This document shows, one piece after another, positions 34,827 to 43,480 of a DNA stretch of 64,000 nucleotides (position 1 is the first letter of the stretch; every line of letters begins with the position of its first letter). Location: assembly GCF_050859025.1 (NCBI RefSeq), contig NZ_CP138200.1, positions 3,782,001-3,846,000 on the forward strand, given 5' to 3'. This DNA comes from Wukongibacter sp050859025 (GTDB lineage: Bacteria; Bacillota; Clostridia; Peptostreptococcales; Caminicellaceae). A program made the translations under genes and the position numbers. The notes beneath the pieces were generated by a model that was given only the letters and a program-made list of their open reading frames with translations, had not been told where the DNA came from and made no database searches.

Positions 34827-35677
34827 TTATCTCCCTCCTTACCAATCAGGTACATATAAGCGTCCTCCAGCGTAGGTTCTACCACTTGCGCATAAGGCGG
34901 CAACTTTTCCGCAACAATACGGTAGTTGACACCATTTACGGTATTTATCCGTGTCGTTACCTTAAATCCCTGTTCTTCCTGCTGATTCTTCAAAAGCCCC
35001 ACATGCCCCTGCGCTGACAAAATCAATTGCTCCGGTGTTCCATCAAACAGTATTTGACCGTGATTAATAGCAATCAGACGGTTGCAGACGGATTGTACAT
35101 CCTCAATGATATGGGTGGAAAGCAGGACAATTTTATCCTGTGCATTTTTGGAAAACAGATTACGAAAGCTGATCCGTTCCTCCGGATCAAGACCAACAGT
35201 AGGTTCATCAAAAATAAGCAGCTCCGGTTTCCCCAAAAGCGCCTGTGCGATACCGACTCTCTGGCGCTGACCGCCGGACAACGTTCGGATTCGCGCTTTG
35301 CACTTATCCATCAGATTAGTTTCCTGAATCACTCGTTTAATGTCTTTTTTGCTATCCCTTACGCATTTCAGCGCCGCTATGTAATCAAGAAACTGCCAGA
35401 CGGTCAGCTCGTCGTACAAGCCAAAGCTCTGAGGTAAATAGCCGAGCCTGCTTTTTAACTTTTTCTCGCTCTGCACAAGAGGTTCGCCGTCAAGGAGGAT
35501 ACTGCCCTCTGTGGGCAAAAGTCCAGCAGTAATCAGGTTCATGAAGGTGGATTTTCCCGCACCGTTAGGGCCTAACAATCCTATTAGATTGGGACTTTTT
35601 ATGTCAAGGGAAATATCTCGTAAGGCGATTTTCCCTGTTGGATAGGTCATGTTGAGATTTTGCACCGATATGTTCAT
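34823..35677 (-). CDS. ABC transporter ATP-binding protein
   Basis: A 284-residue ATPase of the ABC-2 exporter class. Walker A GLLGPNGAGKST (residue ~35), Q-loop YLPQSFGLY, signature LSGGQRQRVGIAQALLG, Walker B LLIFDEPTVGLD, and switch His in LLSTHIIEDV. The extra 70-residue C-terminus (HVGLLKNQQEEQGFKVTTRI) resembles drug-exporter ATPases. It powers the two permeases encoded directly downstream with overlapping reading frames. AAAGGAG precedes the ATG. Confidence 0.93.
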   Translation of the reverse strand: MNISVQNLNMTYPTGKIALRDISLDIKSPNLIGLLGPNGAGKSTFMNLITAGLLPTEGSILLDGEPLVQSEKKLKSRLGYLPQSFGLYDELTVWQFLDYIAALKCVRDSKKDIKRVIQETNLMDKCKARIRTLSGGQRQRVGIAQALLGKPELLIFDEPTVGLDPEERISFRNLFSKNAQDKIVLLSTHIIEDVQSVCNRLIAINHGQILFDGTPEQLILSAQGHVGLLKNQQEEQGFKVTTRINTVNGVNYRIVAEKLPPYAQVVEPTLEDAYMYLIGKEGDK

Positions 35678-35780
35678 AATGTAGTCTCCTTTCTTTTTTG
35701 TGAGATAAACAAGAAATTCAGGCCTACCGAATTGTCATTTATTTGACTTTCTGCGTATCATAAGCCGAGCGTTCCAGTAT

Positions 35781-36086
35781 TTATACCTTTTCGCATTTGA
35801 GCTTTAACACAACATCGGCCTGCTTGGCGAGTTTGTTGAAATGCGTAACCATAATGACGCAACGCTCCAAGTCAGGGACGCTCTCTTTGAGGATTTCCGT
35901 GATTTCCTCTGCAGTATCCTCATCCAAATTGCTGATGGGTTCATCTGCAAGCAAGATTTTTGCATCAGAAGCCAGCGTAGCGACAACCAGCAGGATGAAA
36001 AAGAGCAGTGCACTCTTACCTTTTTCTCGTGTGATGGATAAACATGAACGTTTGATAAAATGTAGATTTGTTTTTACTCCTGCATT
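35781..36086 (-). pseudogene. chimeric remnant of an ABC permease start and an ABC ATPase end
   Basis: One open frame with no start codon reads NLHFIKRSCLSITREKGKSA then LLFFILLVVATL, the usual N-terminus of an FtsX-like lantibiotic/BceAB-type permease. It passes directly into ASDAKILLADEPISNLDED, Walker B and D-loop of an ATPase, plus the switch His in VIMVTHFNKLAKQAD and a natural stop. A deletion has joined the two genes. It lies just after the kinase gene, where such a transporter would be expected, so the two-component system may have lost its original target. Confidence 0.8.
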
Positions 36087-36184
36087 TTATCTGTTCAATA
36101 TTTCACCAGTTTGTCATGGCAACAAAATATTTTTGGGCAAAAAAATACCCCCTGCCTGTTTTGTCAAAGGGTATCAATCCGTAA

Positions 36185-37627
36185 TTAAAACAAAATCGTA
36201 AATCTCATTCCCCGTTTGAAAGGAATAAAGGAGTACTGGATACGATAAGCGGTTAAAATCTGCGCTGTAATATATAAGCCCAATCCACTACCGCCGCTAT
36301 TTCTCGCCCTGGAGAAATCAGGACGGTAAAAGGGTTCAAAGATATGCTCTAAATGATCCGCTGCAAGAGGGGTACATTCATTTTCTATGATGAGCTTATG
36401 CTTTTCGGTATATACCTGAATATATCCTCCGGTAGCAGTGTAGTTGACCGCATTGGACAGGACATTGGAAACAGCTTTGGAAAATGCGTCAGGCGGTATC
36501 TTTACGGTAAGTACTTCGGGCAGCTTTACTTCCATAAGCAGTCCTTTGGTCTTGGCAATCAGTAGATAAGGATCAATCACTTGTGTCAGCAGCTTTCCGA
36601 GCGGTACGCTCTGCACTTCCTCATCTCCAGCGGAAAAATTCAGTTTTGAAGTGTCCAAAATATTACTGATCATTTCGCTTAGTTTCTCTATAAGCTTTTT
36701 GCATTTAGGTAAGTAGGTATCATGATCTTTGAATTTTCCGACGCCCATCATCATGTTATCCAGCATAAAACCTACTGCCGTAACGGGTGTTTTGAGTTCA
36801 TGAGAAGCCGCCCTCATGAAATCCACCTTTAATTGCTCCACCTCACTGACATGATTAATTTTCTTCTGCAAGTTGTCAATGGTAGAGAGAAGGCTTTTAT
36901 AAAGAAAATTAACATTTTCAGCGAGCTTTCCGATTTCATCTTCACTATTTATATCACAAATGGCCTGTCTGTCTAATTTCTCCATTCGCTCCGTAGTCTT
37001 GGAAATATGTGTGATGGGACTTGTCAGCCTTTTTGAATAGACCAGAGCAAATACCACCGACACGATAAGACAAATCAGCAGTGTAAATGGGAGCAATTCC
37101 AGCACAACACTTTTCGCTTCACTGACCGGCTGGAGGGTTATCATGGTTTCCAAACTACAGGATTCCCCTAAAGGACTGGTGAAGGTTTCTTCTGTGCGAA
37201 TAAACTCCGCAGACGGATATAAAACAACATTTTTTATGCCATTCTCACTCTCAATGGTATTGGGAGGAAGTTCTCCTGACTTACCATCAAAAGGGGCTGC
37301 CTGAAATGAAAAACTGGAATTATCATCACTTGCAATGTCCTGAATGTAGACTGACCCATATACAAAGGACTCCCCATTGTAATTAAGTCTTGCAAACACT
37401 TGGTTTTGCTGAACATATTTTTCGGTTTCCGATTTCATCTGATTGTCATCCATCGTTTGAAGCCTTTGCACCATTTCATGATGCTTTTCTTTCATGATAC
37501 TTTCTTTTTGATTGACATAAACAATCGGCATCAAAGCATAAATCAGGGCATGACCAATCAAGGTGATAACCACCATGAGAAACAGGGTATAGAGAAAGGT
37601 TTTAGGAAATAATTTCATTCTGTTCAT
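36185..37627 (-). CDS. sensor histidine kinase, OmpR-partner type
   Basis: 480 residues: membrane helix 1 (residues 10-35), an extracytoplasmic loop of about 135 residues, helix 2 (LLPFTLLICLIVSVVFALVY), HAMP, then HisKA with MRAASHELKTPVTAVGF (phospho-His) and HATPase with VSNVLSNAVNYT and SGGSGLGLYITAQIL. It works with the response regulator upstream (4-nt overlap). Base composition matches the GC-rich island. Kinases with this neighbourhood commonly control antimicrobial-peptide ABC exporters, here presumably the intact one at 31.9-35.7 kb. Confidence 0.92.
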   Translation of the reverse strand: MNRMKLFPKTFLYTLFLMVVITLIGHALIYALMPIVYVNQKESIMKEKHHEMVQRLQTMDDNQMKSETEKYVQQNQVFARLNYNGESFVYGSVYIQDIASDDNSSFSFQAAPFDGKSGELPPNTIESENGIKNVVLYPSAEFIRTEETFTSPLGESCSLETMITLQPVSEAKSVVLELLPFTLLICLIVSVVFALVYSKRLTSPITHISKTTERMEKLDRQAICDINSEDEIGKLAENVNFLYKSLLSTIDNLQKKINHVSEVEQLKVDFMRAASHELKTPVTAVGFMLDNMMMGVGKFKDHDTYLPKCKKLIEKLSEMISNILDTSKLNFSAGDEEVQSVPLGKLLTQVIDPYLLIAKTKGLLMEVKLPEVLTVKIPPDAFSKAVSNVLSNAVNYTATGGYIQVYTEKHKLIIENECTPLAADHLEHIFEPFYRPDFSRARNSGGSGLGLYITAQILTAYRIQYSFIPFKRGMRFTILF

Positions 37628-38298
37628 TCTGATTCCTCAAGTTTGTATCCGATTCCCTTGATTGTTTTGATGCAACCAATTCCCAGCTTGGTTCTCAGTC
37701 TGCTGATGTACAAATCAATCGTGCGATCTGATTCGGGAGATTCTAGTCCCCATAGCTCATCCAATATCTGATTTCGTGTCAAAACCAACCTCTGGTTATC
37801 TATCAAGAGTTTAAGCAGTTGCAGTTCTTTTTGAGTTACATCAACAGGTTCATTACCCTTGTAGGCGGTATAGGCAGCAAAGTCAACCGCAAGGTCTTGC
37901 CACTCCCAGCTATGCACATCTTTGTCCTTCCCCGCCCTGCGAAGCAATGCAGTTATGCGCTTTCCTAATAACACAATAGAGCAGGGTTTGGTGATATAAT
38001 CATCTGCCTGCCCGTCAAAGCTGGCAATTTGCGTCCGCTCATCCTTAATTGCTGTCAACATCAAAACCGGGACATCACTGTTATGACGGATTTCTCTTAG
38101 GACTTCCATACCGCTTAATTTTGGGAGCATAATATCTAAAACAATAGCGTCTATTGGAAAACTCTCAAATAAATCAAGCGCCTGTTTTCCATCAAAAGCA
38201 GCATAAACCTGATGCCCCGCGCCTTTTAAATACTCACAGATACTATCATTTGTATACGGGTCATCTTCAACGATTAAAAGTCTTGCCACATTGTTCAC
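37624..38298 (-). CDS. response regulator, OmpR/PhoB family
   Basis: 224 residues: receiver domain with LLIVEDDPYTND, phospho-Asp in DAIVLDIMLPKLSGMEV, Thr in LMLTAIKDE and Lys in YITKPCS. A winged-helix Trans_reg_C domain spans about 130-222 (VTQKELQLLKLLIDNQ, SDRTIDLYISRLRTKLG, IKTIKGIGYKLE). The start is GTG at 38298, though GTG at 38289 has the better-placed AGGAAG site. It is the first gene of the two-component operon. REC Asp and wHTH are intact, so it should be active. Confidence 0.94.
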   Translation of the reverse strand: MNNVARLLIVEDDPYTNDSICEYLKGAGHQVYAAFDGKQALDLFESFPIDAIVLDIMLPKLSGMEVLREIRHNSDVPVLMLTAIKDERTQIASFDGQADDYITKPCSIVLLGKRITALLRRAGKDKDVHSWEWQDLAVDFAAYTAYKGNEPVDVTQKELQLLKLLIDNQRLVLTRNQILDELWGLESPESDRTIDLYISRLRTKLGIGCIKTIKGIGYKLEESE

Positions 38299-38483
38299 TT
38301 CCTTTCACCAGAGAAATATAGTAAGGATACCACCTTAATGTGTCATCAGTTTATCATGGAGGCTTTATCCTTTGTTTGATTTTATCTTGATATTAAAAGG
38401 GAAATAACATCTTTGTTATGATTCATAAATGATAGATATAATTATACACAAATGCCCTTATAATCTCAATGATGCTTTATTAC

Positions 38484-38514
38484 CTCGTGGATTAGGGACG
38501 TTTCGTTTTACACG
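38484..38514 (+). repeat. REP-type hairpin next to the RAYT gene
   Basis: CGTG...CACG ends around a core GGGACGTTTCGTTTTA. The same core occurs inverted at 39338-39352 on the other side of the transposase gene and in decayed form at 42464-42486. Confidence 0.6.
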
Positions 38515-38536
38515 TCATATTTAATGATTATAATCA

Positions 38537-39292
38537 TTACCCTTTTAGAGTAGCTCTCTCTATTATGCCACGTCCAATGCCTAAAACTTTACTGAGTTGC
38601 CTGTTGCTGACACCCGTAGATTCTTTTATTTCTCTAATAACACCATCCCTTTCTCTCTTTGGTAGTTGTTTTATCAATTCTATTTTATACTTTTTCGATA
38701 TTTCATTTATCAATCTATCATCAGTATATTTAGTTTTTACTTTATATTCAAGACACTTGTCCGTATTACTCATATTCATAAATTCAATAAATTCATTCAT
38801 ATCTTCAAAATATTCTTTTATCATCATAACATCAACTAATTTTCCGCTTAACCCTTGTATATAGCATTTATAGCTACTCCATTTGTAATAAGATATATCA
38901 TCTACTATTCCCGCTTTAAGTGGATTTTGATGAATATATCTTAGTACCGTCAGCAAATATGAGTCGTCTTCTACTTTTTCGCTCTTATATCTATTTTGAA
39001 ATAAATGACCAGTACGCAAATACTTATCATTGTGAAATTGAACATATCCAACGGTTATTCTTTTTATTGATGCCCCAATCTCCTCGTTTCCTTCTTTCAT
39101 TAAAATATGTACATGATTACCCATTAGACAGTATCCGTAGATTTTATAATTACTTTTTTGCTTCGCCCTAAACAAATAAGATAAAAATATCTCTCGATCT
39201 TCATCATCAATAAATATTTCTCTCTTATCTATTCCTCGCATCATTATATGATATATTCCTGTACTGCTTTTTTCTCTTCTTTGTCTTGGCAT
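38537..39292 (-). CDS. REP-associated tyrosine transposase (RAYT, Y1 family)
   Basis: 251 residues of the Y1_Tnp/PF01797 type. The HUH motif is in GYCLMGNHVHILMKEG and the nucleophilic Tyr in LTVLRYIHQNPLKAGIV; a C-terminal helical/HTH tail (STGVSNRQLSKVLGIGRGIIERA) is common in larger family members. Such enzymes cut single-stranded REP hairpins and are usually domesticated. It is flanked by inverted copies of one REP core, as expected. All catalytic residues are present. The ATG is at 39292 after a GGGGG site. Confidence 0.92.
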   Translation of the reverse strand: MPRQRREKSSTGIYHIMMRGIDKREIFIDDEDREIFLSYLFRAKQKSNYKIYGYCLMGNHVHILMKEGNEEIGASIKRITVGYVQFHNDKYLRTGHLFQNRYKSEKVEDDSYLLTVLRYIHQNPLKAGIVDDISYYKWSSYKCYIQGLSGKLVDVMMIKEYFEDMNEFIEFMNMSNTDKCLEYKVKTKYTDDRLINEISKKYKIELIKQLPKRERDGVIREIKESTGVSNRQLSKVLGIGRGIIERATLKG

Positions 39293-39333
39293 AAATTATC
39301 CCCCCTAATTATCTTAATTCTTTTCAGCTTTTA

Positions 39334-39358
39334 TGTCAAACGAAACGTCCCTTTGACA
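39334..39358 (-). repeat. REP-type hairpin upstream of the RAYT gene
   Basis: TGTCAAA / TTTGACA 7-bp stem with loop CGAAACGTCCC; the loop is the reverse complement of the REP core at 38495-38505. Confidence 0.65.
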
Positions 39359-39362
39359 CGAA

Positions 39363-39393
39363 TTGCACGCTTAACCTATAGCTTACATATAAT
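39363..39393 (+). promoter_or_regulatory. possible promoter of the FkbM gene
   Basis: TTGCAC (39363-39368), 19-nt spacer, TATAAT (39388-39393), 38 nt before the start codon. The long spacer makes it a weak candidate. Confidence 0.4.
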
Positions 39394-39430
39394 AATGAGA
39401 ATACAAAATTTTGAGGAGGATTGATAAGAA

Positions 39431-40435
39431 ATGCCCGCTCAACAAGAACCTCTAGAAATTAGAAATACTAACGATATTGATAGCTTTTCTACATCTAGCC
39501 AGATTGACATAGAATTTAACCGTTTAATGCAATTTATTAAGGAATTAGATGTTGCACAAATGAAAGATGCTGTTAAACGAAATCTAAAACATTTTAGCTC
39601 AACAAACAAGCCACTATATAATAGTTCTATCAATTTCTACAATGAATATAAACTTTGGGGAACTTATTATCCAGAAAAGGGAGATTATGCGCTTGCAGAT
39701 AATAGAGCCTATGCCCTTGTAGAACACAGAGAAGATTTTGAATGGATCTACAAGCTCCTTAAAGACTTTCGTTCTAAAAGGATACTTACTAATATACTTT
39801 ATTACTGGCTTATGTCGGATCCTAAAAAAATAGAGCAAATATATGACAAAACATTTAGCCAATATTTTGATCTTGATATTGTAAAATGCAGTGAAAATGA
39901 GGTTTTTGTTGATATTGGAGGCTATATAGGAGACTCCCTTGTCAATTATTCAAAAGCCTTTGGAAGTAACTGCTATAAAAGGATGTACTGCTATGAAATA
40001 GTGGCTGCAAATATAGAATATATAGAAGAAAATATCAAACTTTTTAATCTTGACAATGTAATCATAAGAAAAAAAGGAGCAAGTAACAGAAATGGCACTA
40101 TGTATATTTCTTCTGATGACGTCTTATCCTCCATAAGCCAGCTTTCTGAAAGTGGAGCTTTTGCCGTTCCTACTGTAAAAATAGATGATGATATAGAAGA
40201 AGATGTAACCTTTATAAAAATGGATATAGAAGGAGGAGAAGAAGAAGCTCTCTTAGGCTGTATTGATAAAATAAAGAAAAATCACCCAAAGCTAGCCCTA
40301 AGCATATATCATAATCACAAAGACATTTGGAAACTGGCCCGCATTATTTATGATGCTGATCCATCATATGATTTTTATATACGCTACTATGGATCATCAA
40401 TTCTTCCTACCGAATATATTATCTACGCAGTTTAA
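39431..40435 (+). CDS. FkbM family methyltransferase
   Basis: 334 residues. The class I methyltransferase core starts near residue 155 (VFVDIGGYIGDSLVNY, the SAM-binding glycine loop) and continues MYCYEIVAANIEYIEENI and the FkbM hallmark VTFIKMDIEGGEEEALLGC near 265. The N-terminal 150 residues are family-specific. Such enzymes O-methylate sugars, polyketides or glycans; no substrate is implied by the neighbours. The gene is a lone plus-strand unit with GAGGAGGA 11 nt before the ATG and its own terminator. Confidence 0.9.
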   Translation: MPAQQEPLEIRNTNDIDSFSTSSQIDIEFNRLMQFIKELDVAQMKDAVKRNLKHFSSTNKPLYNSSINFYNEYKLWGTYYPEKGDYALADNRAYALVEHREDFEWIYKLLKDFRSKRILTNILYYWLMSDPKKIEQIYDKTFSQYFDLDIVKCSENEVFVDIGGYIGDSLVNYSKAFGSNCYKRMYCYEIVAANIEYIEENIKLFNLDNVIIRKKGASNRNGTMYISSDDVLSSISQLSESGAFAVPTVKIDDDIEEDVTFIKMDIEGGEEEALLGCIDKIKKNHPKLALSIYHNHKDIWKLARIIYDADPSYDFYIRYYGSSILPTEYIIYAV

Positions 40436-40598
40436 AAGTGCATTATAGAGTTATCAAAGATAAACCATATTACACAACAATAGTCAAAATAACGACTAAA
40501 AAACTATCGTGCTAAGATTAACCATTATAACAATAATTCAACCTGTCTTATCACTGGACAGAAATACTATATTAATTCAAATGTAGAATATATTTTAA

Positions 40599-40635
40599 GG
40601 AGATTGACTCAATTATCAATCTCCTCTTCTTATTA
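40599..40635 (+). terminator. terminator of the FkbM gene
   Basis: GGAGATTGA / TCAATCTCC stem (40599-40624), 8-nt loop, then TCTTCTTATT. The rest of 40436-40743 is AT-rich and shows nothing else recognisable. Confidence 0.7.
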
Positions 40636-40743
40636 CAGAGTATACTTCTAAGACTTTTTTTATTATTTAATAAATAGTATAGATTTGCTCGACTTAAAAT
40701 ACACCACAAAGGCTAACTAATATATATTCATTTGATTAGAAGA

Positions 40744-42108
40744 TCATTGCTCTTGCATTTCCCATATAATTCCAGATGTCAATCTTAAAGATACGGGTAA
40801 CTTTTCTCCTTCTTTAGTTCTTAATCCTTCTAATATGTATATATCATAATTTCTTCCTTCCATATTATCCATGCCTTCAACTTTATTGTTATCAAATAAA
40901 TAGCCCAAAGGAGTAATAAAATCTCTGCTAGTATCATTTAACTCTAATGTCAAAGTGTTTTCTTGCTCATTATAAATATATTTAAACTTCTCTGATTGTT
41001 CAGAACTCCCATGATACAATTTTATATAGTTACTATTTATACATTCAGGTAATACATTCTTAGCAAACTTAATTTTTACTGAACCTTCTTTATTGCTTAT
41101 ATAAACTAGATCGTTACTTTCCTCAGATTCTGACCTTACCATTTCTGGAGCTTCTAATATCCAATCCTTGTACCTACCATTATAAATTGGTTTAGACAAT
41201 CCATATAAGTATAAATCTTTTTCATTATTAATTTCAACTTTCATAGTTCTATTTTTACCATCCCATATTTGACTCCCAACCCTCTCCATACAAATTAAGT
41301 TCTTATTATCAAATCTATAAACATCTGCATCACAATTATTAATTACTGCTTTTATATCTGTTTTAAAACAATCACCTACATATTTTTCCTTAATAATATT
41401 TTCATTATCTAGTTTTTCTTTAATATCTGTTGAAAATCTTAATGGAGTAGTTAGAATTTCTCCATCGTCACTTCTTATTCCATCTAAAAACATTACATCA
41501 ATTCTAGGTTCATAATGTGAATCATAATTATAATCTTGGATAAAATCTCGATTATTTAATGTTATTTCTAATAGATTCTTTCCATCATCAAATTTATAAT
41601 CAAATTTACTTGAAACATCAATATTTCCATAAAATATAGGTATGTATTTTTTATTAATATACTTAACATCTATAGGCTTTCCAAATTCAATTATAATTGT
41701 TCCTTCATTTGTTGGAATATCCTCAACTCTATCTCCATGAGGTGAAGCTGTAGCACAGAAAACAGGATCTGTACTTTTAATCCACTTAATATACCAATTA
41801 TCTTCTAAATTCATCAATAATGGTTGAGCTTTCTTTCTTAACATAAAATTACTATATTCAACATGGTTATTGAATACAGCACTATATTCTTTTAATTCTT
41901 TATTCCATCTAACTTCAAATCCATATAGGTCTAAATCTTCAATATCTATATAGATTTTATTGTTAATATTCCAAGATTCAATATACTGATTGTTTATATA
42001 TGCTCTTATGTCTGAGTAAAAGCATTCTCCGAATTTCTCTTCATCAGCAAAGCATATTGATGTACTAATGATAATTAAGCAAATTACAAGCATGACTCTT
42101 TTAACCAT
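40744..42108 (-). CDS. exported protein with two tandem homologous modules
   Basis: 454 residues with a signal peptide (VMLVICLIIISTSICFA). Two modules of about 210 residues repeat the same order: FYSDIRAYINN / FKTDIKAVINN at the front, GTIIIEFGKPIDVKYINKKY / GSVKIKFAKNVLPECINSNY in the middle, and IDVMFLDGIRSDDGEILTTP / YDIYILEGLRTKEGEKLPVS at the end. The first part of module 1 (IYIDIEDLDLYGFEVRWNKE) resembles the copper-amine-oxidase-N/stalk motif of Clostridia surface proteins. No enzyme motif is seen. GGGGGAG precedes the ATG. Confidence 0.65.
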   Translation of the reverse strand: MVKRVMLVICLIIISTSICFADEEKFGECFYSDIRAYINNQYIESWNINNKIYIDIEDLDLYGFEVRWNKELKEYSAVFNNHVEYSNFMLRKKAQPLLMNLEDNWYIKWIKSTDPVFCATASPHGDRVEDIPTNEGTIIIEFGKPIDVKYINKKYIPIFYGNIDVSSKFDYKFDDGKNLLEITLNNRDFIQDYNYDSHYEPRIDVMFLDGIRSDDGEILTTPLRFSTDIKEKLDNENIIKEKYVGDCFKTDIKAVINNCDADVYRFDNKNLICMERVGSQIWDGKNRTMKVEINNEKDLYLYGLSKPIYNGRYKDWILEAPEMVRSESEESNDLVYISNKEGSVKIKFAKNVLPECINSNYIKLYHGSSEQSEKFKYIYNEQENTLTLELNDTSRDFITPLGYLFDNNKVEGMDNMEGRNYDIYILEGLRTKEGEKLPVSLRLTSGIIWEMQEQ

Positions 42109-42427
42109 TATTTTACTCCCCCTTCAACAAATCAGGAAATTTAAATAAGTCAGAAGGATAGCCCTTTTTCTCTCATTTAATAAAAATTTCCTATCATAAA
42201 CCTCTTTCTTTTTTATAAATATTAAATTGACATTACATTATTTCAGCTTATCATTATAGACAGGATAAGTATACATTGTATATATTTTGTCTATCGCCAA
42301 ATAATATAACATTTAGTGGAACTATTACTATATATATCTAATTGACTTGTCCTATATTAATTAGACATCTTTTGTTAAATACCTTTATTTTTTTGTCAAT
42401 TTTTACTTATTTTATTAACTCTAGTAC
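42109..42427. other. AT-rich intergenic stretch, no gene seen
   Basis: It contains the promoter region of the exported protein (AT-rich, several TATAAT-like hexamers) but no open frame with a ribosome binding site, no strong hairpin and no repeat recognised. Confidence 0.5.
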
Positions 42428-42453
42428 AAAAAAGAACTACATTTAGCAGTTCT
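42428..42453 (-). terminator. terminator downstream of the XRE gene
   Basis: AGAACT (42433-42438) / AGTTCT (42448-42453) stem, followed in the minus direction by TTTTTTGTAC. It lies 170 nt after the XRE stop, beyond the RAYT remnant. Confidence 0.6.
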
Positions 42454-42463
42454 CAATAATGAC

Positions 42464-42560
42464 TTAGGGACCTTTTGTTTTCCACATTTTTCAAGCCCTA
42501 ATCTATATATTTACTTTCTATTTTATATTTAAGATATTCATCCTTATTACTCATAATTTA
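42464..42560. pseudogene. REP plus 3' remnant of a RAYT gene
   Basis: ttagggaccttttgtttt (42464-42481) is a decayed copy of the REP at 38493-38511. The stretch tatatttaagatattcatcc to ttattactcataattta (42523-42560) aligns with the RAYT coding region at 38742-38785. A second, larger RAYT insertion has eroded here. Confidence 0.5.
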
Positions 42561-42626
42561 TCATCTCAAGATAAACTAATTTTCAATTAATTCTTTATAT
42601 ATACTAGTTTACCTTATCTTATTTAA

Positions 42627-42839
42627 TCACTCATCTTCATCTGGAATATACTCTAAAATATCTTCTATCTTACAATCAAATGCTTTACACAGTTCGTTTA
42701 GCATATCTACGCTAAGACGTTTTATCGTTTCATCATATAATGTCGAAACAGTAGCAGGACGAATTCCTGTTTTTTCTGCTAGGGCTTTGCGTGTCATTTT
42801 ATGCTTTCCTAGTAATTCTGATACTTTTATTTTTATCAT
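42627..42839 (-). CDS. XRE-family HTH regulator
   Basis: 70 residues, essentially one Cro/CI-type HTH: VSELLGKHKMTRKALAEKTG, then IRPATVSTLYDETIKRLSVD and LNELCKAFDCKIEDILEYIPDE. It has the length and pattern of short phage-type repressors (HTH_26). AGGAGG precedes the ATG. Inverted ATTACT/AGTAAT sites in the divergent promoter region suggest that it represses itself and the divergent gene. Confidence 0.9.
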   Translation of the reverse strand: MIKIKVSELLGKHKMTRKALAEKTGIRPATVSTLYDETIKRLSVDMLNELCKAFDCKIEDILEYIPDEDE

Positions 42840-42853
42840 ATTGACCTCCTAAT

Positions 42854-42957
42854 TTACTCCTATAGTAATTATTTTAACATAGAAGTAATTTATATTCAAT
42901 TTTCGCTAAAAGTTTACGGTAAGAGTATTGACAAGATTACTTCTAGCGTAATATAAT
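42854..42957. promoter_or_regulatory. divergent promoters with XRE operators
   Basis: Plus strand: TTGACA (42928-42933), 18-nt spacer, TATAAT (42952-42957). Minus strand: TTGAAT-N17-TAAAAT. Two dyads, TTACTCCTATAGTAA (42854-42868) and ATTACTTCTAGCGTAAT (42937-42953), share ATTACT..ta..GTAAT. One covers the plus-strand core promoter and the other the minus-strand start, the layout of a small repressor switch. Confidence 0.65.
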
Positions 42958-42997
42958 ATAATCAACAAGTAAATTAATTACGTAGGAGGTAATAATT

Positions 42998-43279
42998 ATG
43001 TTACAAGCTTTTAGAAACTCATTTTATAATCTAATAGATTCAAGAGTAGTAGAAATAAGTAATAAAATAGTTATAGGAAATGAGAATTACAAAGACTTAA
43101 ACCAACAATTAATTGATCTTCATACTGAAATAGAAAAGCATCTTCCCGAAGAGTATAAATATCTAATATTTAGATATGAAGAAGCCGCAACTATTCAAAT
43201 AGATATAATTGAAAAAATAATATATAAGCAAGGCTTTAAAGATGGATTTAAGATTAGGAAATTAATAAATAACATCTGA
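42998..43279 (+). CDS. small DUF6809-like protein
   Basis: 93 residues, helical and charged, with no membrane segment. The ending DIIEKIIYKQGFKDGFKIRKLI (helix with GF..GF) and the middle LIDLHTEIEKHLPEEYKYLIFRYEEA match the layout of DUF6809-type proteins that accompany phage-like XRE regulators in Clostridia; the assignment is by pattern. GTAGGAGG precedes the ATG. It is divergent from and probably repressed by the XRE protein. The function is unknown. Confidence 0.6.
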   Translation: MLQAFRNSFYNLIDSRVVEISNKIVIGNENYKDLNQQLIDLHTEIEKHLPEEYKYLIFRYEEAATIQIDIIEKIIYKQGFKDGFKIRKLINNI

Positions 43280-43480
43280 TAAATTGAAATTAAAACCTTA
43301 TTAATCTTTTGATTAGCTTAATAGATAAAGTATCATTATCATCATTTAACAAAGAATAATACTCAACTGATCTGTATTCTTGTTATTTTTTGATTTCTCA
43401 GTATGAATCATATATTATAGAAATGCAACAAAACAAACAAAGTTCTTATATCTTGAATCGTGAAAAGAGGGGAGTATATT

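Noticed and set aside
35804..36013. A 69-codon minus-strand frame in the ABC remnant
   Set aside because: It is a shifted frame of the chimeric pseudogene; only the other frame shows Walker B and the switch His.
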